Part shown: piece by piece, positions 28,800 to 36,757 of the stretch
Layout: every line of letters begins with the position of its first letter
Numbering within the stretch: the first letter of the stretch is position 1
Assembly (NCBI RefSeq): GCF_000698595.1
Contig: NZ_JFHC01000042.1
Location: 1-64,000 of the forward strand
Source of the DNA: Caballeronia glathei
Lineage (GTDB): Bacteria > Pseudomonadota > Gammaproteobacteria > Burkholderiales > Burkholderiaceae
Direction: 5' to 3'
Length of the DNA stretch: 64,000 bases
Translations under genes and position numbers: made by a program
Notes under the pieces: model-generated
What the model was told of the DNA's origin: nothing
The model's input: only the letters and a program-made list of their open reading frames with translations
Database searches by the model: none

Positions 28800-29001
28800 C
28801 ATACCCGGGCTGGATCGAAGCGCCGCCGGTGCATGCTCGTCGTCCCGGCCAGCAGCGGCGCCACCAACCGCCGTCCCGCTGCCTCTTTCCGCGAGCCGCC
28901 GCATGTCCCGGGCGCCCGCTTCCTGCGGCCTTTCCCACGCAAGTTACAATGCCTCGTTTGTGCGAGCCGGCATTTTGCCGCTCGAACGCCTTCGCTCCGA
29001 C

Positions 29002-30483
29002 ATGACCGACAAGCCTTCCCGGCGCCGCGCCCCCTCATCGGCAGGCGCGGCGAGTGCGTCGACCGACGCCCGCCTCAGCACGCTGCACCTCGCCCCCGAC
29101 TCGCTCGCCTTCGCACTTGACGGCGCCGCGCAGGCGGTCGGCGCGGTGCGCGCGGGCGCGGCGCTGCCCGCCGCGCTGCAGACCGTGCTCGCGTCGTCGG
29201 GCCACCATGCGGCGCGCGGCGCCACGCAGGACATTGCGTATCGCACGATGCGGCGTCTCGCCGTCGCCGACGCCCTGCAGCACAAGCTGGTGCGCAAGGG
29301 GCCGCCGCCGCACGTCGCGAACGTGCTGGCCTGCGCGTTCGCGCTGCTCGTCGACGACGAAGCGCACGCCGCCTACACGCCGTTCACCGTTGTCGACCAG
29401 GCGGTCAACGCGGTCGGCGCCCGCCGTGAATTCGCGTTCGCGCGGGGGCTGGTCAACGCGGTGCTGCGCAATTTTCTGCGCGAGCGTGAAACGCTGCTCG
29501 CCGAGGCCCGGCAGGACCCGGTCGCGCGCTGGAACTATCCGGCGTGGTGGATCGACGCCGTGAAGCGCGGCCAGCCCGGCGCGTGGGAAAGCATTCTCGA
29601 AGCAGGCAACCGGCAGGGCCCGCTGACGCTGCGCGTGAACGCGCGGCGCACGAGCGTCCCGGAGTATCTCGATACCCTGAAGGCCGCCCACATCGACGCG
29701 CTCGCCGCCGGCGAACGCGCAGTTCGCCTGCAAACGCCAATGCCGGTGGACAGAATCCCCGGCTTCAGCGAAGGCGTCGTTTCCGTGCAGGATTCGGGCG
29801 CGCAACTCGCCGCGCAGCTGCTCGGCGCGAAGGACGGCATGCGGGTGCTCGACGCATGCGCCGCGCCCGGCGGCAAGACCGGTCATGTGCTGGAACTGGC
29901 GAATGTCGAATTGATTGCGCTCGAAAGCGACGTGCAACGCGCGGGCCGCATCAGGGAGAACCTCGAGCGGCTCGGGCTGGAAGCGGAAATCCGCGTGGGA
30001 GATGCGGGCGACCCGTCCGGCTGGTCCGACGGCGATCCGTTCGACCGTATCCTCGCCGACGTGCCGTGCTCGGCATCCGGGATCGTGCGGCGCCATCCGG
30101 ATATCCGGTGGCTGCGCCGGCCGTCGGACATCGCAGCGCTCGTCGCCGAGCAGCGGCGGATTCTCGCGGCGCTGTGGCCGCTCGTCGCGACAGGCGGCGA
30201 GTTGCTCTACGTTACGTGCTCGATCTTCCCCGAAGAGGGCGAGTTGCAGGCGCAGTGGTTTGGAGCGGTGCACGAAGATGCGGTACGATTGGACGCGCCG
30301 GGGCAATTGTTGCCGACGGCCGCCCGAGCGAGCGCCGGTCTCGTGCCGGATTCACCGGGTGGTTCAAATGCTGCAAATCCCGGTTCGGAGACGGCGCCTC
30401 CTGCCTGCACGACATCGAACCGGGAAGCAGAACCCTTCGCGGACCACGACGGATTCTTCTACGCGCGCTTTCAGAAACGGTGA
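29002..30483 (+). CDS. rsmB: 16S rRNA m5C967 methyltransferase RsmB
   Basis: RsmB (Sun/Fmu) methylates C967 of 16S rRNA with S-adenosylmethionine. The 493-residue protein has an N-terminal NusB-like RNA-binding domain (residues about 60-190) and a C-terminal Rossmann methyltransferase domain. Motif I is LDACAAPGGKTGH; the two catalytic cysteines of the family are Cys356 in ADVPCSASG and Cys406 in YVTCSIFPEE. A Ser/Pro/Ala-rich insert of about 40 residues sits between the last catalytic motif and the conserved end DGFFYARFQK. The ATG at 29002 (MTDKPSRRR) is preferred to the longer frame. The stop overlaps the DUF4390 start codon (GTGA), so the genes are coupled. Confidence 0.95.
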   Translation: MTDKPSRRRAPSSAGAASASTDARLSTLHLAPDSLAFALDGAAQAVGAVRAGAALPAALQTVLASSGHHAARGATQDIAYRTMRRLAVADALQHKLVRKGPPPHVANVLACAFALLVDDEAHAAYTPFTVVDQAVNAVGARREFAFARGLVNAVLRNFLRERETLLAEARQDPVARWNYPAWWIDAVKRGQPGAWESILEAGNRQGPLTLRVNARRTSVPEYLDTLKAAHIDALAAGERAVRLQTPMPVDRIPGFSEGVVSVQDSGAQLAAQLLGAKDGMRVLDACAAPGGKTGHVLELANVELIALESDVQRAGRIRENLERLGLEAEIRVGDAGDPSGWSDGDPFDRILADVPCSASGIVRRHPDIRWLRRPSDIAALVAEQRRILAALWPLVATGGELLYVTCSIFPEEGELQAQWFGAVHEDAVRLDAPGQLLPTAARASAGLVPDSPGGSNAANPGSETAPPACTTSNREAEPFADHDGFFYARFQKR

Positions 30484-31076
30484 CGATCAAACGCTTTTTT
30501 CCGCTTCGGCACGCGGCAGTGGTCTGGACTGCGCTGGCTCTGTTCGTGAGCCTCGCCGCAGCCGATCCCGCACTGGCCGACACGATCGCCGTGCAGCGCG
30601 CGTCGCTGCAATCCGACGGCAGCGGCTGGAGCCTCGACGCCCGTTTCGAATTCGACCTCAACTCGAGCCTCGAAGATGCCGTCAACCGGGGGGTGCCGCT
30701 TTATTTCACGACCGACTTCAACCTCTCGCGTCCGCGCTGGTACTGGTTCGACGAGGAGCCGGTCAACGTGTCGCAGAGCATTCGGCTGTCGTTCCAGCCG
30801 CTCACGCGCGAGTACCGCGTGTCGACGGGCGGCCTGCAACTCGGTTTCAGCTCGCTCGAGGAAGCCCTCGCCGTGATCAAGCACGTAACCTCGTGGCACG
30901 TCATCGATCGCAATCAGGTGAAGCCCGGTGAGACCTATAACGCATCGGTGCGCATGCAGCTCGACATTGCGCTGATGCCCAAGCCCTTCCAGATCGACGC
31001 GGTGAACAACCGCGACTGGAGCCTCGCCTCCGACTGGAAGCGATTTACCTTCACGGCGGCAGAGCGTGCTAAATAA
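30480..31076 (+). CDS. DUF4390 family protein, secreted or periplasmic
   Basis: A 198-residue protein of a family with no known function. The N-terminus has a signal-peptide pattern: basic start, hydrophobic core (VVWTALALFVSLAAADPALA) and a likely cleavage after ALA, so the mature part is periplasmic. The remainder is beta-rich (SLEDAVNRGVPLYFTTDF). It uses a GTG start inside the rsmB stop and overlaps the ntrY start by 11 bases. This fixed position between rsmB and ntrYX suggests a link to the NtrY sensor, but nothing in the sequence proves this. Confidence 0.85.
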   Translation: MTIKRFFPLRHAAVVWTALALFVSLAAADPALADTIAVQRASLQSDGSGWSLDARFEFDLNSSLEDAVNRGVPLYFTTDFNLSRPRWYWFDEEPVNVSQSIRLSFQPLTREYRVSTGGLQLGFSSLEEALAVIKHVTSWHVIDRNQVKPGETYNASVRMQLDIALMPKPFQIDAVNNRDWSLASDWKRFTFTAAERAK

Positions 31077-33492
31077 ACTCCGCCGGCGTCGCACGAATAT
31101 GAAGAGCTTCGTCGTTCGTTTGCTGGTTTCGACGGTCGCGGTCACGGCAGTGCTGCTGCTCGTGATGCTCGCGCTCGCCAGTGCAAACACCGAATTCTTC
31201 GACCGCTACTACTCGTGGCTGTACACCGCGAACGTCGCCGTCGCGGTGACGTTCATGCTGATCGTCGCGGGCCTGCTGCTGATCATCGTGTCGCGCGTGC
31301 GGCAGGGCAAGTTCGGCACGCGGCTGCTGGCCAAGCTCGCGTTCATTTTCGCGCTCGTCGGCGTCGTGCCGGGCGCGATCATCTACGTGGTGTCGTACCA
31401 GTTCGTGTCGCGCAGCATCGAGTCGTGGTTCGACGTGAACGTGGAAACCGCGCTCACGTCCGGCCTCAATCTTGGCCGCGGCATGCTGGATGCGTCGCTG
31501 TCGGATCTGCAGAACAAGGGCCGGCTGATGGCCGACCAGCTGTCGAGCGCCGATCAGACGAGCCTCACGCTCGCGCTGCTGCGCCTGCGCGACCAGTTCA
31601 ACGTGCAGGACGCGACCATCGTCGAGCCGATGCGAAGCGGCGGAGGCACCGCGCCCGACGTGCGCGTGGTCGCGCAGGCGTCGAGCAACTTCGCGGCGCT
31701 CGTGCCCGACAACCTGCCGACGCCGCTCATGATCAATCAGGCGCGCCAGCGTCCGTACGGCGCGATCGAAGGCGAGGTCGACGGCGATGCCAGCGCGACC
31801 GGCCCGAAAGGCGCGCTGCGTCTGCGCGTGATCGTGATGATTCCGGATGCGTCGACCACCGAACTGCAGCCCGTCGAGCGCTTCCTGCAGATCGAGCAGC
31901 CCGTGAGCCAGGCGCTCGCGCACAACGCGGACGCCGTGCAGCGCGCGTACCGCGAGTATCAGGAGAAGCGCCTCGGGCGCACCGGCTTGCGCAAGATGTA
32001 CATCGGCACGCTGACGCTCGCGCTCTTTCTCGCAACTTTCATCGCGATGATGCTTGCGCTCGCGCTCGGCAATCAGCTCGCGCGGCCCCTCTTTCTGCTC
32101 GCGCAAGGCACGAAGGAGGTGGCCGAAGGCGACTACACGCCCAAACGCGAGGTGAAATCGCGCGACGAACTCGGCTTTCTCACGCAGTCGTTCAACGCGA
32201 TGACCCGGCAGTTGTCCGAAGCGCGCGCCGCCGTGGAAAACAACCGCATCGCGCTCGAGCACTCGAAGGCCTATCTCGAAAGTATTCTGGCCAACCTGAC
32301 AGCGGGCGTGTTCGTATTCGACCGGCAATTCCGCCTGACGACCGCCAACCGCGGCGCCGAGCGCATTTTCCGCCAGCCGTTCAGCGCGTCGCTGAACATG
32401 CCGCTCGAACAGATCGGCGTGCTCGCCGACTTCGGCGCCATGGTGCGCAAGGCGTTCGCCGACCGCGACGCGGCCTCGATCGGTAGCGGCCAGCCGGTCG
32501 GCGACCGCGGGCACTGGCAGCAGCAGCTCGCCGTGGCCGTGCCGGGCGAAAACGATCCGCTGACGCTGCTCGTGCGCGGCACGCAGTTGCTGAGCGCGAC
32601 CGAAAGCGATTCGGAAGATGCCGAGACGACCGGCTACGTCGTCGTCTTCGACGATATCTCCGATGTCATCTCGGCGCAGCGCTCCGTCGCGTGGGGCGAG
32701 GTGGCGCGGCGCCTCGCGCACGAGATCAAGAATCCGCTCACGCCGATCCAGCTGTCCGCCGAGCGCCTGCAAATGAAGCTCACGGACAAGCTCGCGCCGC
32801 ACGACGCCGACGTGTTGAAGCGCGGCGCCACGACCATCGTGAACCAGGTGCAGGCGATGAAGCAGATGGTCGACGACTTCCGCGAATACGCGCGCACGCC
32901 GCCCGCGGTGCTCGGCAACCTGCAGCTGAACGATCTCGTGGGCGAAGTGCTGACGCTGTACGGCATCGAGGAAGGCAAGAGTTCGATCGCGATCGATCTC
33001 GCGAAACTCCCCGTGATTCGCGGCGACGCGACGCAGCTTCGCCAGGTGATACACAACCTGCTGCAAAACGCGCAGGACGCGGTGGCCGAAGTGGCGGAGC
33101 CGCGCGTGCTGCTCGAAACGAGGACAGTAGAATATGGCGACCCCGATGCATCCGGCCGGGCGCGCGTGGCGGTGCGCCTGACGGTGTCGGACAATGGTCC
33201 GGGCTTTCCCGCGCGCATCCTTTCGCGCGCGTTCGAACCTTACGTGACGACGAAGGCGAAAGGCACGGGCCTGGGTCTTGCAACGGTGAAGAAAATCGTG
33301 GACGAGCATGGCGCTCGCATCGATATTCGCAATCGTTCGAAGGCGCCCGACGTGATCGAAGGCGCGCAGATATCGATATTGTTCCTGCAGCTCGCGGAAG
33401 ATGCCGCTCAGCCGGGCGGTACGCCGCCGGCGGCGAGTGCGGCGGCGAGCCACGGAACGACAAAAGCAACAGTGCAGACAAGGGCAGCGTAA
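31066..33492 (+). CDS. ntrY: Sensor histidine kinase NtrY
   Basis: A membrane-bound histidine kinase of the NtrY family, involved in nitrogen and redox responses in other proteobacteria. The 808-residue protein has several membrane segments in the first 120 residues and another near 305-330, an extracytoplasmic region between, a HAMP domain, a PAS domain near 400, the phosphoacceptor His552 in LAHEIKNPLTPIQLSAERL, and the ATP-binding boxes NLLQNAQDA, DNGPGF and GTGLGLATVKK. The GTG start at 31066 overlaps DUF4390; an ATG at 31099 is an alternative. The stop abuts the ntrX start directly, so NtrX is the cognate regulator. Confidence 0.93.
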   Translation: MLNKLRRRRTNMKSFVVRLLVSTVAVTAVLLLVMLALASANTEFFDRYYSWLYTANVAVAVTFMLIVAGLLLIIVSRVRQGKFGTRLLAKLAFIFALVGVVPGAIIYVVSYQFVSRSIESWFDVNVETALTSGLNLGRGMLDASLSDLQNKGRLMADQLSSADQTSLTLALLRLRDQFNVQDATIVEPMRSGGGTAPDVRVVAQASSNFAALVPDNLPTPLMINQARQRPYGAIEGEVDGDASATGPKGALRLRVIVMIPDASTTELQPVERFLQIEQPVSQALAHNADAVQRAYREYQEKRLGRTGLRKMYIGTLTLALFLATFIAMMLALALGNQLARPLFLLAQGTKEVAEGDYTPKREVKSRDELGFLTQSFNAMTRQLSEARAAVENNRIALEHSKAYLESILANLTAGVFVFDRQFRLTTANRGAERIFRQPFSASLNMPLEQIGVLADFGAMVRKAFADRDAASIGSGQPVGDRGHWQQQLAVAVPGENDPLTLLVRGTQLLSATESDSEDAETTGYVVVFDDISDVISAQRSVAWGEVARRLAHEIKNPLTPIQLSAERLQMKLTDKLAPHDADVLKRGATTIVNQVQAMKQMVDDFREYARTPPAVLGNLQLNDLVGEVLTLYGIEEGKSSIAIDLAKLPVIRGDATQLRQVIHNLLQNAQDAVAEVAEPRVLLETRTVEYGDPDASGRARVAVRLTVSDNGPGFPARILSRAFEPYVTTKAKGTGLGLATVKKIVDEHGARIDIRNRSKAPDVIEGAQISILFLQLAEDAAQPGGTPPAASAAASHGTTKATVQTRAA

Positions 33493-34206
33493 ATGGCAAC
33501 CATCCTGGTGGTAGACGACGAAATGGGGATCCGGGAATTGCTCTCGGAAATCCTGAGCGACGAGGGGCATGTGGTGGAGGCGGCGGAGAACGCGCAGCAG
33601 GCGCGCGACTATCGCCTGCGTCAGGCGCCCGATCTCGTCCTGCTCGACATCTGGATGCCCGATACCGACGGCGTGACTCTCCTCAAGGAGTGGGCCGCGC
33701 AGGGCAAGCTCACGATGCCGGTCATCATGATGTCGGGCCACGCAACCATCGACACGGCCGTCGAAGCGACGAAGATCGGTGCGCTCAATTTCCTCGAGAA
33801 GCCGATCGCACTGCAAAAGCTGCTGAAGGCCGTCGAACAGGGGCTCGCGCACGGCACCGCGGCGCCGCCCGTCGTCGCGGCGGCGAAGCCGGCGTCGCCC
33901 GCGGGCGGGGCTGGCGTGCCGGCGTCGGCGGCGTTGCCGACGGCGTTGTCGCTCAACGCGTCGGGCGAGCCGGGCGCGAGCGGCGCGGGGCAGGGTCAGG
34001 CGGGGCAGTCGGCGTCCATCTCCTTCGACATCCCGCTGCGCGATGCACGCGACGCGTTCGAGCGCGCGTACTTCGAATATCACCTCGCGCGGGAGAACGG
34101 CAGCATGACGCGCGTGGCGGAAAAGACGGGGCTCGAGCGCACGCACCTGTACCGTAAGCTCAAGCAGCTCGGCGTCGATCTCGGCAAGAACAAGAGCGAT
34201 GCCTGA
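33493..34206 (+). CDS. ntrX: NtrX-type response regulator lacking the AAA+ domain
   Basis: A 237-residue response regulator. Residues 1-120 are the receiver domain with acidic DDE at the N-terminus, phosphoacceptor Asp52 in LLDIWMPDTDG and Lys in NFLEKPI. The C-terminus (about residues 180-232) is a Fis-type helix-turn-helix (MTRVAEKTGLERTHLYRKL). Full-length NtrX has about 450 residues because a sigma-54-activating AAA+ domain lies between these parts; here it is replaced by an Ala/Gly/Pro-rich linker of about 55 residues. The protein should bind DNA but cannot activate sigma-54 RNA polymerase by itself. It is the last gene of the ntrYX unit, and its final codons lie within the terminator stem. 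Confidence 0.9.
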   Translation: MATILVVDDEMGIRELLSEILSDEGHVVEAAENAQQARDYRLRQAPDLVLLDIWMPDTDGVTLLKEWAAQGKLTMPVIMMSGHATIDTAVEATKIGALNFLEKPIALQKLLKAVEQGLAHGTAAPPVVAAAKPASPAGGAGVPASAALPTALSLNASGEPGASGAGQGQAGQSASISFDIPLRDARDAFERAYFEYHLARENGSMTRVAEKTGLERTHLYRKLKQLGVDLGKNKSDA

Positions 34207-34231
34207 GCGCGCTCAGGCATCGCTCGATTTT
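34194..34231 (+). terminator. Intrinsic terminator of ntrYX, overlapping the end of ntrX
   Basis: A perfect 32-bp palindrome (34194-34225; left arm GAGCGATGCCTGAGCG) contains the last codons and the TGA stop of ntrX (34204-34206). It is followed by GATTTTAGG, a weak T-run. Confidence 0.7.
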
Positions 34232-34252
34232 AGGAAAATTGCCCAAAAGGGC

Positions 34253-34281
34253 TTGAGGGGCAGAATCCCGTTTGATATACT
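34253..34281 (+). promoter_or_regulatory. Sigma-70 promoter of tRNA-Phe
   Basis: TTGAGG (34253-34258), an exact 17-base spacer, then TATACT (34276-34281). Transcription would start near 34288, about 6 bases before the tRNA gene. Confidence 0.75.
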
Positions 34282-34293
34282 TTCGTTCTTCGT

Positions 34294-34369
34294 GGCCCGG
34301 TAGCTCAGTTGGTAGAGCAGCGGATTGAAAATCCGCGTGTCGATGGTTCGATTCCGTCCCAGGCCACCA
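34294..34369 (+). tRNA. tRNA-Phe(GAA)
   Basis: A 76-base cloverleaf begins GGCCCGG and ends CCAGGCC-A-CCA with an encoded CCA. The anticodon stem GCGGA/TCCGC closes the loop TTGAAAA, which gives anticodon GAA (phenylalanine, TTC/TTT). D-arm GCTC/GAGC and the T-loop TTCGATT are standard. The acceptor stem has one non-Watson-Crick pair: C5 faces A68. It is followed by its own terminator. Confidence 0.96.
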
Positions 34370-34380
34370 CAGTTGCAAGC

Positions 34381-34413
34381 AGGCCCGGAAACCGAGAGGT
34401 TTCCGGGCCTTTT
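34381..34413 (+). terminator. Intrinsic terminator of tRNA-Phe
   Basis: A perfect 13-bp stem AGGCCCGGAAACC (34381-34393 with 34398-34410) with a GAGA loop is followed by TTT, 11 bases after the tRNA. Confidence 0.85.
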
Positions 34414-34522
34414 ACGTTGTGCAGGCGCTTAAAGGGCGGCCAGAGTTGGCAAGAGCGGGGTGGCGTGACGGCGGGCGGTTCGGCAAGCCGCATGCCTCGC
34501 ATGCTAAAATGCGTGTCCGTTC

Positions 34523-34556
34523 AAGGACTTGCCGCGTTCGGCCCGCAAGTCCTTTT
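34523..34556 (+). terminator. Hairpin and T-run upstream of queC, attenuator or short RNA end
   Basis: AAGGACTTGC (34523-34532) pairs with GCAAGTCCTT (34545-34554) and is followed by a run of six T. It is preceded by TGCTAAAAT, an extended -10 box. A small competing hairpin GTCC/GGAC (34515-34518 with 34525-34528) could form instead. No aptamer that I recognise, such as a preQ1 motif, is visible. Confidence 0.55.
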
Positions 34557-34743
34557 TTGTTTTCGCTGATTTCGGCGCCTCGGGGGCTCGGTCAGCGGGT
34601 GGGTGTGGCGAGGGTATCGGCGGTATAAGCGCCGCTCGAGCCTGCGCGAAAAGCGGCCCTCTATACTGAAAAGTGCCGGCTCTCACCGGCCGCGCGGCGC
34701 GCATGCCGGCGCGCCACATCAGCCTCACTCACGGAGTTTCACG

Positions 34744-35478
34744 GTGACTCGGACAGACGCTAAGGACAGCGCACTCGTGCTGTTTTCCGGCGGCCAGGAC
34801 TCGGCCACGTGCCTTGCCTGGGCACTCGAACGCTACAGGACAGTCGAGACGCTCGGCTTCGATTACGGCCAGCGGCATCGCGTGGAACTGGAGTGTCGCG
34901 ACGGGTTTCGCGCGGCGGTCTCGCGGGCGTTTCCGCAGTGGGCCGGGCGGCTCGGCGAAGATCACATGATCGATCTGTCGGTGCTCGGCGCCATCAGCGA
35001 CACTGCGATGACCCGCGAAATCGAGATCGAAGCGACGGCGAACGGCCTGCCGAACACCTTCGTGCCGGGCCGCAACCTGATGTTCATGACGATCGCGGCG
35101 GCGATCGCGTATCGGCGGGGGCTGAAGGTGCTGGTCGGCGGGATGTGCGAAACGGACTTCTCGGGCTATCCCGATTGCCGCGACGACACGATGAAGGCGC
35201 TGCAGGTCACGCTCAATCTCGGCATGCAGACGCGCTACTCGCTCGAGACGCCGCTGATGTGGCTCGACAAGGCCGACACCTGGCGCCTCGCCGAGCAGCT
35301 CGGCGGCGACACGCTCGTCGAGCTGATCCGTGTTGAAACACATACGTGCTACGTTGGCGAGCGCGCCGAGCTGCACGAGTGGGGCTTCGGCTGCGGCCAG
35401 TGCCCTGCGTGCAAGCTGCGCAAGCGCGGCTTCGAAGCGTATCGCGCGGGCGAGCAGGTCACGACCGAACCGGTCTGA
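34744..35478 (+). CDS. queC: 7-cyano-7-deazaguanine synthase QueC
   Basis: Makes preQ0 (7-cyano-7-deazaguanine) from 7-carboxy-7-deazaguanine, ammonia and ATP in queuosine synthesis. The 244-residue protein has the PP-loop ATP motif LFSGGQDS and the C-terminal zinc-binding cysteines in CGQCPACKLRK. I use the GTG at 34744 (VTRTDAKDSALVLFSGGQD), which has GGAG 8 bases upstream; the frame remains open to 34603 but the added residues are not family-like. It is the first gene of queC-queE-queD, the three middle steps of the pathway. Confidence 0.95.
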   Translation: MTRTDAKDSALVLFSGGQDSATCLAWALERYRTVETLGFDYGQRHRVELECRDGFRAAVSRAFPQWAGRLGEDHMIDLSVLGAISDTAMTREIEIEATANGLPNTFVPGRNLMFMTIAAAIAYRRGLKVLVGGMCETDFSGYPDCRDDTMKALQVTLNLGMQTRYSLETPLMWLDKADTWRLAEQLGGDTLVELIRVETHTCYVGERAELHEWGFGCGQCPACKLRKRGFEAYRAGEQVTTEPV

Positions 35479-35504
35479 ATATTTTTGGGAACGACACAGC
35501 CGTC

Positions 35505-36137
35505 ATGACGTACGCGGTCAAGGAAATCTTCTACACGCTGCAGGGCGAGGGCGCGAACGCCGGGCGCCCCGCCGTGTTCTGCCGCTTCGCCGGCTGCAAC
35601 CTCTGGTCCGGCCGCGAGGAAGACCGCGCCGAAGCCGTCTGCCGCTTCTGCGACACCGATTTCGTCGGCACCGACGGCGAGAACGGCGGCAAGTACCGCA
35701 CGCCCGCGGATCTCGTCGCGATGATCGCGTCGCTGTGGCCCGAGGGCGAGGCGCACCGATTTGTCGTGTGCACGGGCGGCGAGCCGATGCTGCAGATCGA
35801 CCAGCCGTTCGTCGATGCGCTGCACGAAGCGGGCTTCGAGATCGCGATCGAGACGAACGGCTCGCTGCCTGTGCTCGACACGATCGACTGGATCTGCGTG
35901 AGCCCGAAAGCGGATGCGCCGCTCGTCGTGACGAAGGGCAACGAGCTGAAAGTGATCGTGCCGCAGGAGAACCAGCGTCTTGCCGATTACGCGAAGCTCG
36001 ACTTCGACTATTTCCTCGTCCAGCCGATGGACGGCGCGTCGCGCGATATCAACACCAGACTTGCGATCGACTGGTGCAAGCGCCATCCGCAGTGGCGCCT
36101 GTCGATGCAGACCCACAAGTACCTGAATATTCCCTGA
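35505..36137 (+). CDS. queE: 7-carboxy-7-deazaguanine synthase QueE
   Basis: A radical SAM enzyme that contracts the pterin ring of 6-carboxytetrahydropterin to give 7-carboxy-7-deazaguanine. The 210-residue protein binds its [4Fe-4S] cluster through the unusual spacing C-x14-C-x2-C (from AGCNLWSG to VCRFCDT), not C-x3-C-x2-C; this long insertion is known for the Burkholderia-type QueE. TGGEPMLQ is the SAM-binding GGE motif. The start is the ATG at 35505 (MTYAVKEIFYTLQGEG), 26 bases after queC. It acts between QueD and QueC, whose genes flank it. Confidence 0.94.
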   Translation: MTYAVKEIFYTLQGEGANAGRPAVFCRFAGCNLWSGREEDRAEAVCRFCDTDFVGTDGENGGKYRTPADLVAMIASLWPEGEAHRFVVCTGGEPMLQIDQPFVDALHEAGFEIAIETNGSLPVLDTIDWICVSPKADAPLVVTKGNELKVIVPQENQRLADYAKLDFDYFLVQPMDGASRDINTRLAIDWCKRHPQWRLSMQTHKYLNIP

Positions 36138-36157
36138 TCCGAAACGATTGAGCCGAC

Positions 36158-36604
36158 GTGCAGACGATTACCCGAAAACTCGAATTCGATGCGGGCCACC
36201 GCATCCCCGATCACCGCAGCCAGTGCCGTAACCTGCATGGCCATCGCTACGTGCTGGAGATTACGCTGCAGGGCGACCTCGTCGATACCGAGGGCGCGCC
36301 GGATCGCGGCATGGTGATGGATTTCGCCGACGTGAAATCGCTCGCGATGGAGCATCTGGTCAACAAGTGGGACCACGCGTTCCTCGTCTACGAAGGCGAC
36401 GTGAAGGTGCGCGAATTCCTCGATTCGATGGCAGGACACAAGACGGTCGTGCTCGACCGTATTCCGACCGTCGAAAACATGGCGGCGGTCGCGTTCGACA
36501 TCCTCGCCGGCGTGTACGACGCCCACTACGGCGTCAATCTCAAATTGAAGCGCGTGCGCCTCTACGAAACGCCGAACTGCTGGGCCGACGTCGAGCGCGG
36601 CTGA
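36158..36604 (+). CDS. queD: 6-carboxytetrahydropterin synthase QueD
   Basis: Converts dihydroneopterin triphosphate to 6-carboxytetrahydropterin, the first dedicated step of queuosine synthesis. The 148-residue protein has the zinc ligands His14, His27 and His29 and the catalytic Cys23 in the motif DAGHRIPDHRSQCRNLHGH. Glu in the C-terminal VRLYETPNCWA contacts the pterin. Translation starts at a GTG (36158), 20 bases after queE. Only GTP cyclohydrolase (folE) and the later queF, tgt, queA and queG are not in this cluster. Confidence 0.94.
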   Translation: MQTITRKLEFDAGHRIPDHRSQCRNLHGHRYVLEITLQGDLVDTEGAPDRGMVMDFADVKSLAMEHLVNKWDHAFLVYEGDVKVREFLDSMAGHKTVVLDRIPTVENMAAVAFDILAGVYDAHYGVNLKLKRVRLYETPNCWADVERG

Positions 36605-36757
36605 TCCGCGCCGCGCGGCGCGTCCGGCGCCTCCGTTATTGTCACGGTATCATCGCCCGATAAGCCGCCTCCCGACCGGCGGCCATAACGGAGCGAGACC
36701 CATGCCGCCAGCCACCTTTCGACTTTCGCTCGACGCGGCTTCCCACGGAGCCGCGCG

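Larger units (their letters stand above)
34370..34743. other. Region between tRNA-Phe and queC
   Basis: 374 bases with no protein gene that I can support. In order: the tRNA terminator (34381-34413); an extended -10 box TGCTAAAAT (34502-34510) followed by a hairpin and T-run (34523-34556), which together look like a very short transcription unit; GC-rich sequence; then TATACT (34662-34667), a possible -10 box for the queC operon with no clear -35. A GGAG ribosome site for queC is at 34732-34735. Confidence 0.55.

Noticed and set aside
31069..34146. A 1025-codon open frame on the minus strand opposite ntrYX
   Set aside because: Shadow of ntrY and ntrX; composition is Arg/His-rich with no domain. 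NtrY and NtrX motifs are clear on the plus strand.
34160..34378. A short minus-strand frame with PGTESNHRHADFQSAALPTELPG
   Set aside because: Another common false translation of a tRNA gene, here antisense to tRNA-Phe.
34500..34560. preQ1 riboswitch in front of queC
   Set aside because: The hairpin is followed by a T-run but there is no A-rich tail or loop pattern of a preQ1 aptamer.
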